From the NCBI RefSeq assembly GCF_006716645.1, contig NZ_VFPL01000001.1:248001-312000 (forward strand): DNA of 64,000 nt, given 5' to 3'. This DNA comes from Arcticibacter tournemirensis (GTDB lineage Bacteria; Bacteroidota; Bacteroidia; Sphingobacteriales; Sphingobacteriaceae). The notes below the pieces were generated by a model. The model saw nothing but the letters and a program-made list of their open reading frames with translations. It searched no databases and was not told the DNA's origin. A program made the translations under genes and the position numbers. Shown here in pieces: positions 53,222 through 61,917 of the stretch. Within the stretch, counting starts at the first letter, position 1. Each line of letters opens with the position of its first letter.

Positions 53222-56200
53222 TTAAAATGAAACGCTTACATTGAAGCCATAATTACGAACAGAAGGCTGTGCAGTATAGTCAAATCCTTGTTCATTAGTC
53301 GCACCCGCAGAATTCACTTCAGGATCTGCATATTTATTCTGGCTTGGGGTCCATAAGAACAAGTTGTTTCCGTATAGACCTATTGTCAAAGCACCAAAAG
53401 GCGTGCCTTTTAACTGCTCTTTCTGGAATTGGTACGAAAGACTGAGATTACGTAATTTCACATACGATGCATCTATAACATTTACTCCCGGATTCAAATC
53501 TGAGTAGTAATCTTGTTTGTTAAAGGTTACATCAGTATTTACTACGCTATTGCCATCATCATCCAGGTAAACGGAATTAGGATAAACAACATCTACTCTT
53601 GGCCCGCCAGTTTCAACTGAAGTACCAACAAAAGCCATTATATCTTTTGTCCTTGAGAAGAAAACTCCACCCTTCTTTGTGTCGAACAACGCATTTAAAG
53701 ACCAGTTTTTATACTTTAGGTTGGTACCTAAAGATGCAAGATACTTTGGATTGTAACTTCCTAAATAGACGGCCTTATCTGTTGGCACCGGAATACCAGT
53801 TTCCGAATCTACAATTGTTCTACCTTCAGCATCAGTAGCGTCAGTCACAGCAAAAAACTCACCATATGTTCTTCCCTTTGCCGCAACAATAGACATGCCT
53901 GAAAATCCACCAATTACAAATTGTTCAACACCATCCATTAATTCCACTACCTTATTCTTGTTCCTTGTATAAGTTCCATACAGTTCCCAGTTCAGGCCAT
54001 AAGACGTTTTTATAGGGTTAAGTCTCAAGCTTAATTCTATACCTTTATTTTGAACTTCGCCCGCATTAACAACTTTAAAACCATATCCGGTTGAATTAGG
54101 AATCGGAATGCTTAGGATCTGATCTTTAGAATTGTTGGAATAATAACTGAAATCGAGCGAAATTCTGTTTTGCAGAAAGCCCAGTTCAGTTCCAACTTCA
54201 AAGGAAGAAGTCTTTTCAGGCTTTAGACTGGGGTTCCCAATTGTCGACCCAGCCATTAAAGCTGCAACGTTTCCAAAAGGAAAAGTTGTACTACCAAAGT
54301 TACCATTTACTGTAGATCTCGAAAATGTTGTCAGCAGTTGATATGGATCGGTGTCATTTCCCACTTGTGCCCAGCTAGCTCTCAACTTACCGTAATTTAA
54401 CACATCAACTAATGATGAGTTCTTTAACAGTTCCGAGAATACAAATGAAGTACTTACACTCGGATAGAAAAAAGAATAATTGTTTTGAGGTAAAGTAGAC
54501 GACCAATCATTTCTGGCTGTTGCTTCGAAGAACAACATGTTCTTATAACCCAAATTTAAATCAGCATAAAGGCCTACCAATCTTCTCGTGCTCATGTAAT
54601 CACGAACCACGTTTACAGGACCATTACTATTTGCTAGGTTATACCATCCTGGAACAACTAAACCACCGCTGGTATTTGTTGCAGTTAAATTGGTTGATGT
54701 ACTTCTCGAACGGATATTATTCCCTACCATTAAGGATCCTTCAAAATCCTCGTTAAATTTGTGACTGGCCGTTACCATCAGATCGTGTACAATCTCAGTA
54801 ACGTTAAGTTGATCAACCTCATACAATCCCACCGATCTTTGAGTATTACTTGCAGAGTAGTTTTTTGTAACGTTATCAATCGGTGCAAAAGTGAACTTTG
54901 GTTGTTGTATTCTTCTTCTCTCTGAATACGTATCAACGCCCAGGCGTTCCTTAATATCTAACCATTTTACTGGTTTATATCCTATATTAAAGTTTCCGGT
55001 TACGCGATTCAGGTCGTCGTAGTTATCGTAGTTCTCAAGAACCCAGTAAGGGTTCATAGCATAGGCTCCATAATAACCGTATTGATCACTATGACTTACG
55101 CCGTTTGCATCCGTGTATCCGTATCCATAATATGGATTATTCAAATCTCCCATCTTATCAAGAGGAATATCTCTTGGAGTCTGCAGGACATTGTCATATA
55201 CAGAGTTATCTCCCTGACCGCCAGCAACCTGATTGCTATTTATTTTGATGTAGTTGAAATTTATACCTGCATAAAAATTGTTAGCAAACTCAGAAGTTCC
55301 GTTAAATCTGACGCTATATCTATTATAGTCATCCTTTTTACTAGGATAAACCCCATCAGAATTCAGCGAATAACCGTATTGATCACTATGACTTACGCCG
55401 TTTGCATCCGTGTATCCGTATCCATAATATGGATTATTCAAATCTCCCATCTTATCAAGAGGAATATCTCTTGGAGTCTGCAGGACATTGTCATATACAG
55501 AGTTATCTCCCTGACCGCCAGCAACCTGATTGCTATTTATTTTGATGTAGTTGAAATTTATACCTGCATAAAAATTGTTAGCAAACTCAGAAGTTCCGTT
55601 AAATCTGACGCTATATCTATTATAGTCATCCTTTTTACTAGGATAAACCCCATCAGAATTCAGCGAGTTCAGACCCAGATAGAATGTTGTCTTCTCACCG
55701 CCACCCGAAAAACTCAGGTTATTATCAGAAGCAAAACCAGTATCAAAGAAATTGCGAATATTATCAGGTTGAGCAACGTAAGGCTTCTTCAGACGGACTC
55801 CATTAATTTGCTGTCCCCATTCTAACTCTTCGCCGTTAAAAGGTGCACCCCAGCTCCAATTTTCCTTAGGATCGTGCTCAAAAAGGGGATTTCCGTCCGC
55901 ATCGTAGTCATACAGAAAATATCCCTGGCCATATTCATTCTGAAAATCCGGTAGCTTTAAAATAGAAGAAAAAGTATTAGAAGTAGTGAAGTTAACCTCA
56001 GTTTTGTTAGCACCTTTATTTCCACTTTTTGTTGTAATAATAAGAGCACCATTAGAAGCCCTCGACCCATACAGCGCAGCAGCGGCGGGGCCCTTAAGAA
56101 CCGTTATAGAAGCTATATCATTTGGGTTGATATCATTACCTCTGTTTCCAAAGTCCACGCTAGTTAAACTAGATGCTCCGCCAAGGGAACTACTGGAAGC

Positions 56201-56788
56201 TCCTCCGATAACGCTTGAGTTATCAATTGGCACCCCATCAACAACAATCAAAGCTTGGTTTGATCCCGAAATTGAAGATCCTCCCCGTAGAACAACTCTG
56301 GACGAACTACCTGGTGTACTCGCTGTAGATGTGATATTCACCCCGGCAACTTTTCCTTGCAACGCGCTTATTGCACTTGTCTGCCGTCCTTCTGTAAGTT
56401 CGTCAGTATTTACACTCGGAGCTGAATAACCAAGAGTTCTCTTCTCTCTTTTGATGGCATTAGCGGTTACTATAACCTCCCCGAGCTCTCTTGTGTCTGA
56501 AACTAAAAGCACATTAAAGGAGCTTTTAGATCCCACTGCGACTTCCTGTGTAGTATACCCTATATACGTAAATACGAGTACGGAATTGGTCCCGGGAACG
56601 GTTATCGAAAACTGTCCGTTTGCTCCGGTTTGAGTACCGGTTGCTGCACCTTTTATTCTTACACTTACACCGGGAAGCGGTAAACCATCCTCCCTGCCTT
56701 TTACCGTACCCGTTACAGTACGCTCTTGCGCTATTACGCTTGTCATGAATAGCAACAAGATGAATAAACTTGATAGAAGTTTTTTCAT
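53222..56788 (-). CDS. SusC-family TonB-dependent receptor with internal 99-residue duplication
   Basis: This is a 1188-aa outer-membrane importer. A signal peptide (MKKLLSSLFILLLFMTSVIAQ) leads to a CarboxypepD_reg-like domain (22-98), then GEVIVTANAIKREKRTLGYS, plug signatures VVDGVPID and VLKGPAAAALYGSRASNGA, and a beta-barrel ending YGFNVSVSF. Residues about 375-473 are repeated exactly as 474-572, so the same barrel segment occurs twice in a row. Without one copy the length would be 1089 aa, normal for this subfamily. The extra copy would add strands and an extracellular loop to the barrel and is either a very recent mutation or an assembly artefact. Confidence 0.92.
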   Translation of the reverse strand: MKKLLSSLFILLLFMTSVIAQERTVTGTVKGREDGLPLPGVSVRIKGAATGTQTGANGQFSITVPGTNSVLVFTYIGYTTQEVAVGSKSSFNVLLVSDTRELGEVIVTANAIKREKRTLGYSAPSVNTDELTEGRQTSAISALQGKVAGVNITSTASTPGSSSRVVLRGGSSISGSNQALIVVDGVPIDNSSVIGGASSSSLGGASSLTSVDFGNRGNDINPNDIASITVLKGPAAAALYGSRASNGALIITTKSGNKGANKTEVNFTTSNTFSSILKLPDFQNEYGQGYFLYDYDADGNPLFEHDPKENWSWGAPFNGEELEWGQQINGVRLKKPYVAQPDNIRNFFDTGFASDNNLSFSGGGEKTTFYLGLNSLNSDGVYPSKKDDYNRYSVRFNGTSEFANNFYAGINFNYIKINSNQVAGGQGDNSVYDNVLQTPRDIPLDKMGDLNNPYYGYGYTDANGVSHSDQYGYSLNSDGVYPSKKDDYNRYSVRFNGTSEFANNFYAGINFNYIKINSNQVAGGQGDNSVYDNVLQTPRDIPLDKMGDLNNPYYGYGYTDANGVSHSDQYGYYGAYAMNPYWVLENYDNYDDLNRVTGNFNIGYKPVKWLDIKERLGVDTYSERRRIQQPKFTFAPIDNVTKNYSASNTQRSVGLYEVDQLNVTEIVHDLMVTASHKFNEDFEGSLMVGNNIRSRSTSTNLTATNTSGGLVVPGWYNLANSNGPVNVVRDYMSTRRLVGLYADLNLGYKNMLFFEATARNDWSSTLPQNNYSFFYPSVSTSFVFSELLKNSSLVDVLNYGKLRASWAQVGNDTDPYQLLTTFSRSTVNGNFGSTTFPFGNVAALMAGSTIGNPSLKPEKTSSFEVGTELGFLQNRISLDFSYYSNNSKDQILSIPIPNSTGYGFKVVNAGEVQNKGIELSLRLNPIKTSYGLNWELYGTYTRNKNKVVELMDGVEQFVIGGFSGMSIVAAKGRTYGEFFAVTDATDAEGRTIVDSETGIPVPTDKAVYLGSYNPKYLASLGTNLKYKNWSLNALFDTKKGGVFFSRTKDIMAFVGTSVETGGPRVDVVYPNSVYLDDDGNSVVNTDVTFNKQDYYSDLNPGVNVIDASYVKLRNLSLSYQFQKEQLKGTPFGALTIGLYGNNLFLWTPSQNKYADPEVNSAGATNEQGFDYTAQPSVRNYGFNVSVSF
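55072..55665 (-). repeat. Perfect 297-bp in-frame tandem duplication inside SusC
   Basis: The segments 55072-55368 and 55369-55665 are identical base for base by my reading. They join head to tail with one extra shared base (A) at the boundary (position 55666). 297 bp is 99 codons, so the reading frame is kept. No flanking long homology or IS is visible that would explain it. Confidence 0.93.
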
Positions 56789-57072
56789 ATGTTCTTTCTA
56801 AATTAATGATTAAAGCATAAAGTTGGGGAGATTATTCCATTTTTCAAATTATTATTTGCATTTTTTTTATAATTTAACAACAATTCATGGGTAAAATGTG
56901 CTTTTCCCTACATTTTTCTGTATAAATAACAGTACTGTTACAATTCATTTCCCATTTATCTTTTTGGAAATCCGGGAGTCGATAGAATCAAAATCACCCG
57001 TACTTTAAGCTGCAAACAGGTGATTTAATATTTTTATACTACTATGTATTGCATAATACTAAACAAAACATA

Positions 57073-57080
57073 TATCTTTG
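57073..57080 (+). promoter_or_regulatory. Candidate -7 promoter element for padR-pspC
   Basis: TATCTTTG (consensus TAnnTTTG) ends 4 nt before the PadR ATG. ATTG at 57048-57051 is 21 nt upstream, a slightly long spacing for the -33 box. The rest of the 296-bp gap between SusC and PadR (56789-57084) is AT-rich and must also hold the SusC promoter, which I could not identify. Confidence 0.45.
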
Positions 57081-57084
57081 TATC

Positions 57085-57417
57085 ATGATAGTAGAGAACA
57101 CGCAAACCCAAATGAGGAAGGGGATACTCGAATACTGTATCCTCTCTGTTATCTCGCGGGGCGAGATATACGCCTCTGATATTATCAGCGAGCTGAAGAA
57201 GGCCCGGCTGCTGGTAGTGGAGGGTACTTTATACCCTTTATTAACACGACTAAAAAATAATGGCCTTTTGAGTTATAACTGGGTAGAATCCACTTCCGGA
57301 CCGCCTAGAAAATACTACACGCTTACTCCCGCGGGTGCAGAAGTTCTGAAGCACCTCGACAAAACCTGGGAAGAGCTGGTTTATGCGGTAAACACATCAA
57401 TCAGCGGAGCTGGATAG
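57085..57417 (+). CDS. PadR-family transcriptional regulator
   Basis: This is a 110-residue winged-helix regulator from the ATG at 57085; an in-frame TTG at 57049 lies upstream of the promoter box and is rejected. The PadR pattern is clear: MRKGILEYCILSVISRGEIYASDIISEL, the recognition part VVEGTLYPLLTRLKNNGLLSYNWVES, and the wing GPPRKYYTLTPAG. It lacks the C-terminal dimerisation helices of longer PadRs. The next gene encodes a PspC-domain membrane protein, a standard Bacteroidota pair in which PadR controls the envelope-stress gene. Confidence 0.93.
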   Translation: MIVENTQTQMRKGILEYCILSVISRGEIYASDIISELKKARLLVVEGTLYPLLTRLKNNGLLSYNWVESTSGPPRKYYTLTPAGAEVLKHLDKTWEELVYAVNTSISGAG

Positions 57418-57521
57418 GGTGTAAGTAATAAGTTATAAGTAGCAGGTATTAAGCAACAGATAATAAAATAAAAGCTATCGCTGTAAAAAATCATCAGCAA
57501 CAGCATCAAAAAATAAATATC

Positions 57522-59081
57522 ATGAATAAAACCATTATCATTAACATAAACGGCATGGTCTTCCATATTGAAGAAGATGCCTACGAGGTGCTCAGAAGTT
57601 ATATGACGGATGTGAAGCGCCATTTTGCTTACTCGGCCGACAGCGATGAAATTGTGACCGATATCGAAAACCGCCTCGCCGAAATGTTTAATGAACGTCT
57701 TGCCGACCAAAACAAACAGGTTATCGTACTTCAGGATGTGACAGACATAACCGCCCGCATGGGAAGTGTAAACGACTTCGACCTTCAGGACGAAGAACCT
57801 TCCTACGGACCTCAGGGATTAAAGACCGAACGTAAACTTTTCAGGGATACCGACGACCGGATAATAGGAGGGGTCTGCTCCGGGATAGGTTACTATTTCG
57901 ACATGGACGCTAAATGGGTACGACTGATCACCTTCCTGATCACCCTTCTTTGGGGTACCGGTCTCATTGTCTATATCATTCTTTGGATCGTGCTTCCCCC
58001 TGCCCGTACGCGTTCAGAAAGGATGGCGATGAAAGGCGAACCTATCAATCTGCAGAACTTCAAAAAGAATTTCGACGAAGAGTTGGAATCACTCAAGCAC
58101 CAGGTACGTCCCGGCCTCGACAAAACGGGAGCTTTCCTTCGCGATGCAGGGCAGCATACGGGCAACTTTGTGTTGAAGGCACTGAACGTAATCGTAAAAG
58201 TCATAGGAGCCTTTGTAATCTTTATTTGCGCCTTAACCCTTTTCTCGCTCTTCATGGGACTCATATTCGCGCTTGGCTTCCTTAACAAGGGAGAGCTCAA
58301 TGCCTTCCCCTTCAATGTTATTAATCCCGAATATCAGTCGCCACTGTATTTCAGCGCCTTTATTATCGTGATAATCCCGCTGCTGGCATTGATCTTCTTT
58401 GGCATGCGTGTCATATTCAACCGTAAAATCACTGGTCGCACAACTTCCTTTGCGATGCTGATCATATGGTTAACGGGCCTTGGAATGGCAGTTTTCTACG
58501 GCTCGAAAGTAGGAGCCGAGTTCAGGGAAGAAGCAAAGATCGAACAGCGGTCGGATATCGTTCCTTACCCGGTATATTATCTGAAACTGAACCCAGGACG
58601 CTTCTTTACCAAAGACGACAGCGCCAGATATGGAATTAGCTCCAAATGGGACAAAAGCAGAATCAAGATATCTAACGACTTTGGAAAGATCGATCTCTTC
58701 ATAGAAAAAAGCGAAGACGGCAAAAGCACTTTATTTAAAGAATTCAGTGCCAGGGGAAGAGATTTTGAACAAGCTTTTCAAACTGCTCAGCAAAGTGGAT
58801 ATCGATTCGTGCAAACCGATTCAATCCTCGAACTCGACAAGTATTTATATCTTACAGGACAGGCCCCCTTTCGGGATCAGGAGGTGGACGTTACATTAAA
58901 GGTGCCTGTTAATACGCGGCTGGTCATCGATGGAGAACTTAACGAGCATCTCCACAATTACAACCTCCGCGACTGCCTTCCTGAAGATAGTGATTGGAAG
59001 ACTCCCTCTGTTTGGATTATGACCGCCGAAGGGATGAAATGTGCAAATGATTCTCTGAGAGTTAAAAACGAAAATCGATAA
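57522..59081 (+). CDS. PspC-domain membrane protein
   Basis: This 519-aa inner-membrane protein is of the phage-shock type. Residues 1-100 form a cytosolic helical region (VFHIEEDAYEVLRSYMTDVKRHF, ENRLAEMFNERLADQNKQVI). Residues about 105-170 are the PspC domain (RKLFRDTDDRIIGGVCSGIGYYFDMD, with two hydrophobic segments). Three more membrane segments follow (about 220-245, 270-295, 310-330), and a soluble C-terminal beta-rich domain ends the protein. It is 104 bp downstream of PadR and probably co-transcribed. The role is envelope-stress response. Confidence 0.9.
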   Translation: MNKTIIININGMVFHIEEDAYEVLRSYMTDVKRHFAYSADSDEIVTDIENRLAEMFNERLADQNKQVIVLQDVTDITARMGSVNDFDLQDEEPSYGPQGLKTERKLFRDTDDRIIGGVCSGIGYYFDMDAKWVRLITFLITLLWGTGLIVYIILWIVLPPARTRSERMAMKGEPINLQNFKKNFDEELESLKHQVRPGLDKTGAFLRDAGQHTGNFVLKALNVIVKVIGAFVIFICALTLFSLFMGLIFALGFLNKGELNAFPFNVINPEYQSPLYFSAFIIVIIPLLALIFFGMRVIFNRKITGRTTSFAMLIIWLTGLGMAVFYGSKVGAEFREEAKIEQRSDIVPYPVYYLKLNPGRFFTKDDSARYGISSKWDKSRIKISNDFGKIDLFIEKSEDGKSTLFKEFSARGRDFEQAFQTAQQSGYRFVQTDSILELDKYLYLTGQAPFRDQEVDVTLKVPVNTRLVIDGELNEHLHNYNLRDCLPEDSDWKTPSVWIMTAEGMKCANDSLRVKNENR

Positions 59082-59167
59082 AATGAATTTTTACGTGTAA
59101 CCTTCCGAGAGATAGCAGCGTCATAATACAGGAACACAGAAAATAGAATCCAAAAATTTTAAATTTT

Positions 59168-59201
59168 ATCCTGAAAAGGGCTTTATAGGCCCTTACAGGA
59201 T
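59168..59201 (+). other. Stem-loop in the leader of the TonB receptor gene
   Basis: ATCCTG (59168-59173) pairs with CAGGAT (59196-59201) and, inside it, AAGGGC (59176-59181) pairs with GCCCTT (59189-59194) around a 7-nt loop. No T run follows, so it is probably not an intrinsic terminator. It lies 30 nt before the ATG at 59232. It may be a leader structure or the end of the pspC transcript. Confidence 0.4.
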
Positions 59202-59231
59202 AGCTATGTCCTTAAATAACGCTAAACACAC

Positions 59232-61676
59232 ATGAAAGCTCAAATATCAAAACTACTCAAACTGCTCGCTTTTCCCGCAGTATTTCTATCAGCATCCATT
59301 TATGCGCAAAGCCTGCAGGTAACAGGCACGGTAACAGACCATAATAAGAAGCCTCTCGATTACGCTACAGTAGCTCTATTAAAAGCGAAAGACTCGGCCA
59401 TGGTGAAAACGGCGCTTACCGATGCCAGGGGAGAATTTCAGTTTTCTGGCCTGAAGGAAGGCGGATACCTCGTTTCGGTAACATCCATAGGATATAAAAA
59501 AACGCTAACAAAGCCATTTAACCTTTCTGTAAATGCGCCATTGTTCCATGTGGAACCAATAAGACTCCAGGCTGAAAGTCGCAGCCTGAAAGAAGTAAAT
59601 GTTACGGTACAAAAGCCTTTTATTGAGCGAAAAGCAGACAAGCTGATCGTTAATGTAGAGAACAGCAGTGTATCGGTAGGTTCCACGGCACTCGAAGTAT
59701 TACAAAAGGCTCCTGGAGTAAGCCTGGATAAAGATGACAACATCGCCCTGAAGGGACGCCAGGGTGTGCTTGTGATGATCGATGGAAAACAAACCTATAT
59801 GAGCAACGCCGATCTGGCTAACCTCCTGCGTAACATGCAGAGTAACGAAATAGAGGCCATTGAAATAATTAATAATCCCTCGGCAAAGTACGAAGCTTCC
59901 GGAAAGTCGGGAATTATCAATATCAGGCTCAAAAAAAATAAAAACTTTGGTACGAACGGAACACTAACTGCAGGTGCCGGTTACGGAAAAAGATATAAAT
60001 CGAATGCCGGATTATCCCTGAATAACCGCAACAAAGACGTTAACTTGTTTGGTAACTATAACTACTCGAATAATAAAAGATACCAGGATATGCAGATCGA
60101 CCGAATCAACTCGGGGTCCCAAAGAGATACCTATTTTTATCAATGGGGAGATTCTGAACGAAAAAATCAAAACAATAACTTTAAGGTTGGCATCGATTAC
60201 TTTATTAACAAAAATAACACGATAGGAGCGCTGGTTACCGGCTATATTAATAACGGCGGAGAACTTTATGATAACAGCACCATTATAGGAGCAACACCAG
60301 GTAAAACAGATTCTTCTGTGGTAACCATGAACGACGGAAACTACAAATACAGGAACTTTAGCTATAATGTAAACTATAAAAGCGTCCTGGATACTAACGG
60401 ACAAGAGTTCCAGGTAGATGTGGATTATTCTAACTACAATGGCAGCGATAATACACTATACGACAACATATATTACTATTCCCCTTCAGCTGCAAACGGA
60501 GTTTCCGAGCTGTTAAGAAATAAAACCCCTTCTGATATTCACATATATTCCGTTAAAGCGGATTATACCTACCCGCTTAAAAAAGGGATGAAACTGGAAG
60601 CGGGAATTAAAAGCAGCATGGTCAAAACCGACAACGACTTCCAATTCAACCGTTATCTGGGTAGTGAATGGCAAAACGACCCATTGAGAAGCAACCACTT
60701 CGTTTATGATGAAAATGTAAATGCCGCCTATCTTAATTTTAATACGGAGATTAACAAAACTACCATACAAGCTGGATTAAGAGGAGAGCAAACAAACTCG
60801 AAAGGGAATCTTGTGACTACAAATTATATCGTTAAAAGGCACTATTTTAACCTTTTCCCTAGTGCTGTGATCAGCCATAATTTTACCGATAACAACACCT
60901 TGGGTTTATCCTACAGCCGGAGGATTAACCGCCCCAGCTACGATGCATTGAACCCTTTTGAATATTATCTTGATAAGTATACTTATAATCAGGGAAATCC
61001 GTTTCTCAAGCCGGAATATACCAACGCGTTTGAGCTTTCGTATACTTTGAAAAAGGCTTACACAGCTGCAATCGGTTATAATATCACTACCGATGTAATA
61101 ACAGAGGTGCTCCTCCCAAACACGGAGAAAGAAGCGCTGTATCAGACAAATCAGAACCTTGCAAAGCAAATCTCTTATAACTTTACCATGAGTGCCCCTA
61201 TTACGTTTACAAAGTGGTGGAGCAGCAATAATAACGTGAATGTGTTTTATCTTGGATTTCGCACACCGGATCTGAATGGACAAAAACTAGACAACGGAAA
61301 AACAGCTTTTCAGATCTATTCAAGCCAGAATATCAAATTAAGCAAGACCACCTCATTTGAATTGAACGGAAATTACCAGTCGTCGTTAATATATGGCACT
61401 CTGAATATAGAACCTCAGTATGGAATTGATTTAGGCATCAGTCAATCGTTTTACAATAAAAAAGCAAACGTAAAACTGGCAGTTAACGATGTTTTTAACA
61501 CTCAAACCCAAAAGATCTCAAGCGCTTATCCCGGCCTGAGCTATACTTTGAATCAAAAGCACGAAACGCAGGTAGTAAGGCTAAGCCTTTCATACCGGTT
61601 CGGAAAGAATGAAATCAAGCCAAGCAGAAACCGCTCCACCGGCCTGGACGCCGAAGAGAGCAGAATGAAAAAATAA
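59232..61676 (+). CDS. Outer-membrane beta-barrel TonB receptor-like protein (OMP_b-brl_3)
   Basis: This 814-aa outer-membrane protein has a signal peptide (ending SIYAQ), a CarboxypepD_reg-like domain (about 28-110), a plug (KAPGVSLDKDDNIALKGRQGVLVMIDGKQTYM, IEIINNPSAKYEASGKSGIINIRLKK) and the OMP_b-brl_3 barrel (RINRPSYDALNPFEYYLDKYTYNQGNPFLKPEY). The C terminus ends in a charged tail (GLDAEESRMKK) after the last strand LSLSYRFG. There is no SusD partner, so it belongs to the stand-alone receptor family. It may be co-regulated with PadR-PspC, or independent. Substrate unknown. Confidence 0.9.
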   Translation: MKAQISKLLKLLAFPAVFLSASIYAQSLQVTGTVTDHNKKPLDYATVALLKAKDSAMVKTALTDARGEFQFSGLKEGGYLVSVTSIGYKKTLTKPFNLSVNAPLFHVEPIRLQAESRSLKEVNVTVQKPFIERKADKLIVNVENSSVSVGSTALEVLQKAPGVSLDKDDNIALKGRQGVLVMIDGKQTYMSNADLANLLRNMQSNEIEAIEIINNPSAKYEASGKSGIINIRLKKNKNFGTNGTLTAGAGYGKRYKSNAGLSLNNRNKDVNLFGNYNYSNNKRYQDMQIDRINSGSQRDTYFYQWGDSERKNQNNNFKVGIDYFINKNNTIGALVTGYINNGGELYDNSTIIGATPGKTDSSVVTMNDGNYKYRNFSYNVNYKSVLDTNGQEFQVDVDYSNYNGSDNTLYDNIYYYSPSAANGVSELLRNKTPSDIHIYSVKADYTYPLKKGMKLEAGIKSSMVKTDNDFQFNRYLGSEWQNDPLRSNHFVYDENVNAAYLNFNTEINKTTIQAGLRGEQTNSKGNLVTTNYIVKRHYFNLFPSAVISHNFTDNNTLGLSYSRRINRPSYDALNPFEYYLDKYTYNQGNPFLKPEYTNAFELSYTLKKAYTAAIGYNITTDVITEVLLPNTEKEALYQTNQNLAKQISYNFTMSAPITFTKWWSSNNNVNVFYLGFRTPDLNGQKLDNGKTAFQIYSSQNIKLSKTTSFELNGNYQSSLIYGTLNIEPQYGIDLGISQSFYNKKANVKLAVNDVFNTQTQKISSAYPGLSYTLNQKHETQVVRLSLSYRFGKNEIKPSRNRSTGLDAEESRMKK

Positions 61677-61698
61677 AATGGTTTTTGAGGGGTTGTAC

Positions 61699-61724
61699 TT
61701 TTTTCTTTGACCGCAAAGAAAAAA
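61699..61724. other. AT-rich hairpin in the 61677-61917 intergenic region
   Basis: TTTTTTCTTTG (61699-61709) and CAAAGAAAAAA (61714-61724) form a perfect 11-bp stem with the loop ACCG, 23 bp past the receptor stop. It could work as a weak terminator. The remaining roughly 190 bp before the IS shows no ORF or RNA gene. Its style (Lys/Phe codon-rich runs, short inverted repeats) resembles dispersed intergenic repeats in related genomes, which I cannot verify here. Confidence 0.35.
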
Positions 61725-61897
61725 GCTACCAAAAAAGAAACTCACGGCTGCTTTCATTGCTTTGAAAGGGCGTGTGCCGATACGGAGTTTAGTGCTGCCG
61801 CAATGAAAAAGGCCGCAGGTTTGCTTATGGCAGGTCAGTAATGGTAAATGGAAATAAAGGGTAGAGGGATACAGGCAGAACAGGGACGTGATAATAT

Positions 61898-61917
61898 CCG
61901 GTGTCGATTCCTAAAAA
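61898..61917 (+). repeat. Left copy of 20-bp direct repeat flanking the IS1182-like element
   Basis: CCGGTGTCGATTCCTAAAAA is found here, directly abutting the left IS end, and again at 63722-63741, 36 bp beyond the right IS end. The right copy is followed at once by the leader and orfA of a second insertion sequence, so the repeat (from its TG) is probably the terminal repeat of that second element. Confidence 0.6.

Noticed and set aside
55082-55825. Plus-strand 247-aa open frame with an internal perfect repeat
   Set aside because: It is the antisense shadow of the duplicated SusC segment; its repeat is a consequence of the 297-bp duplication and the protein has no recognisable features.
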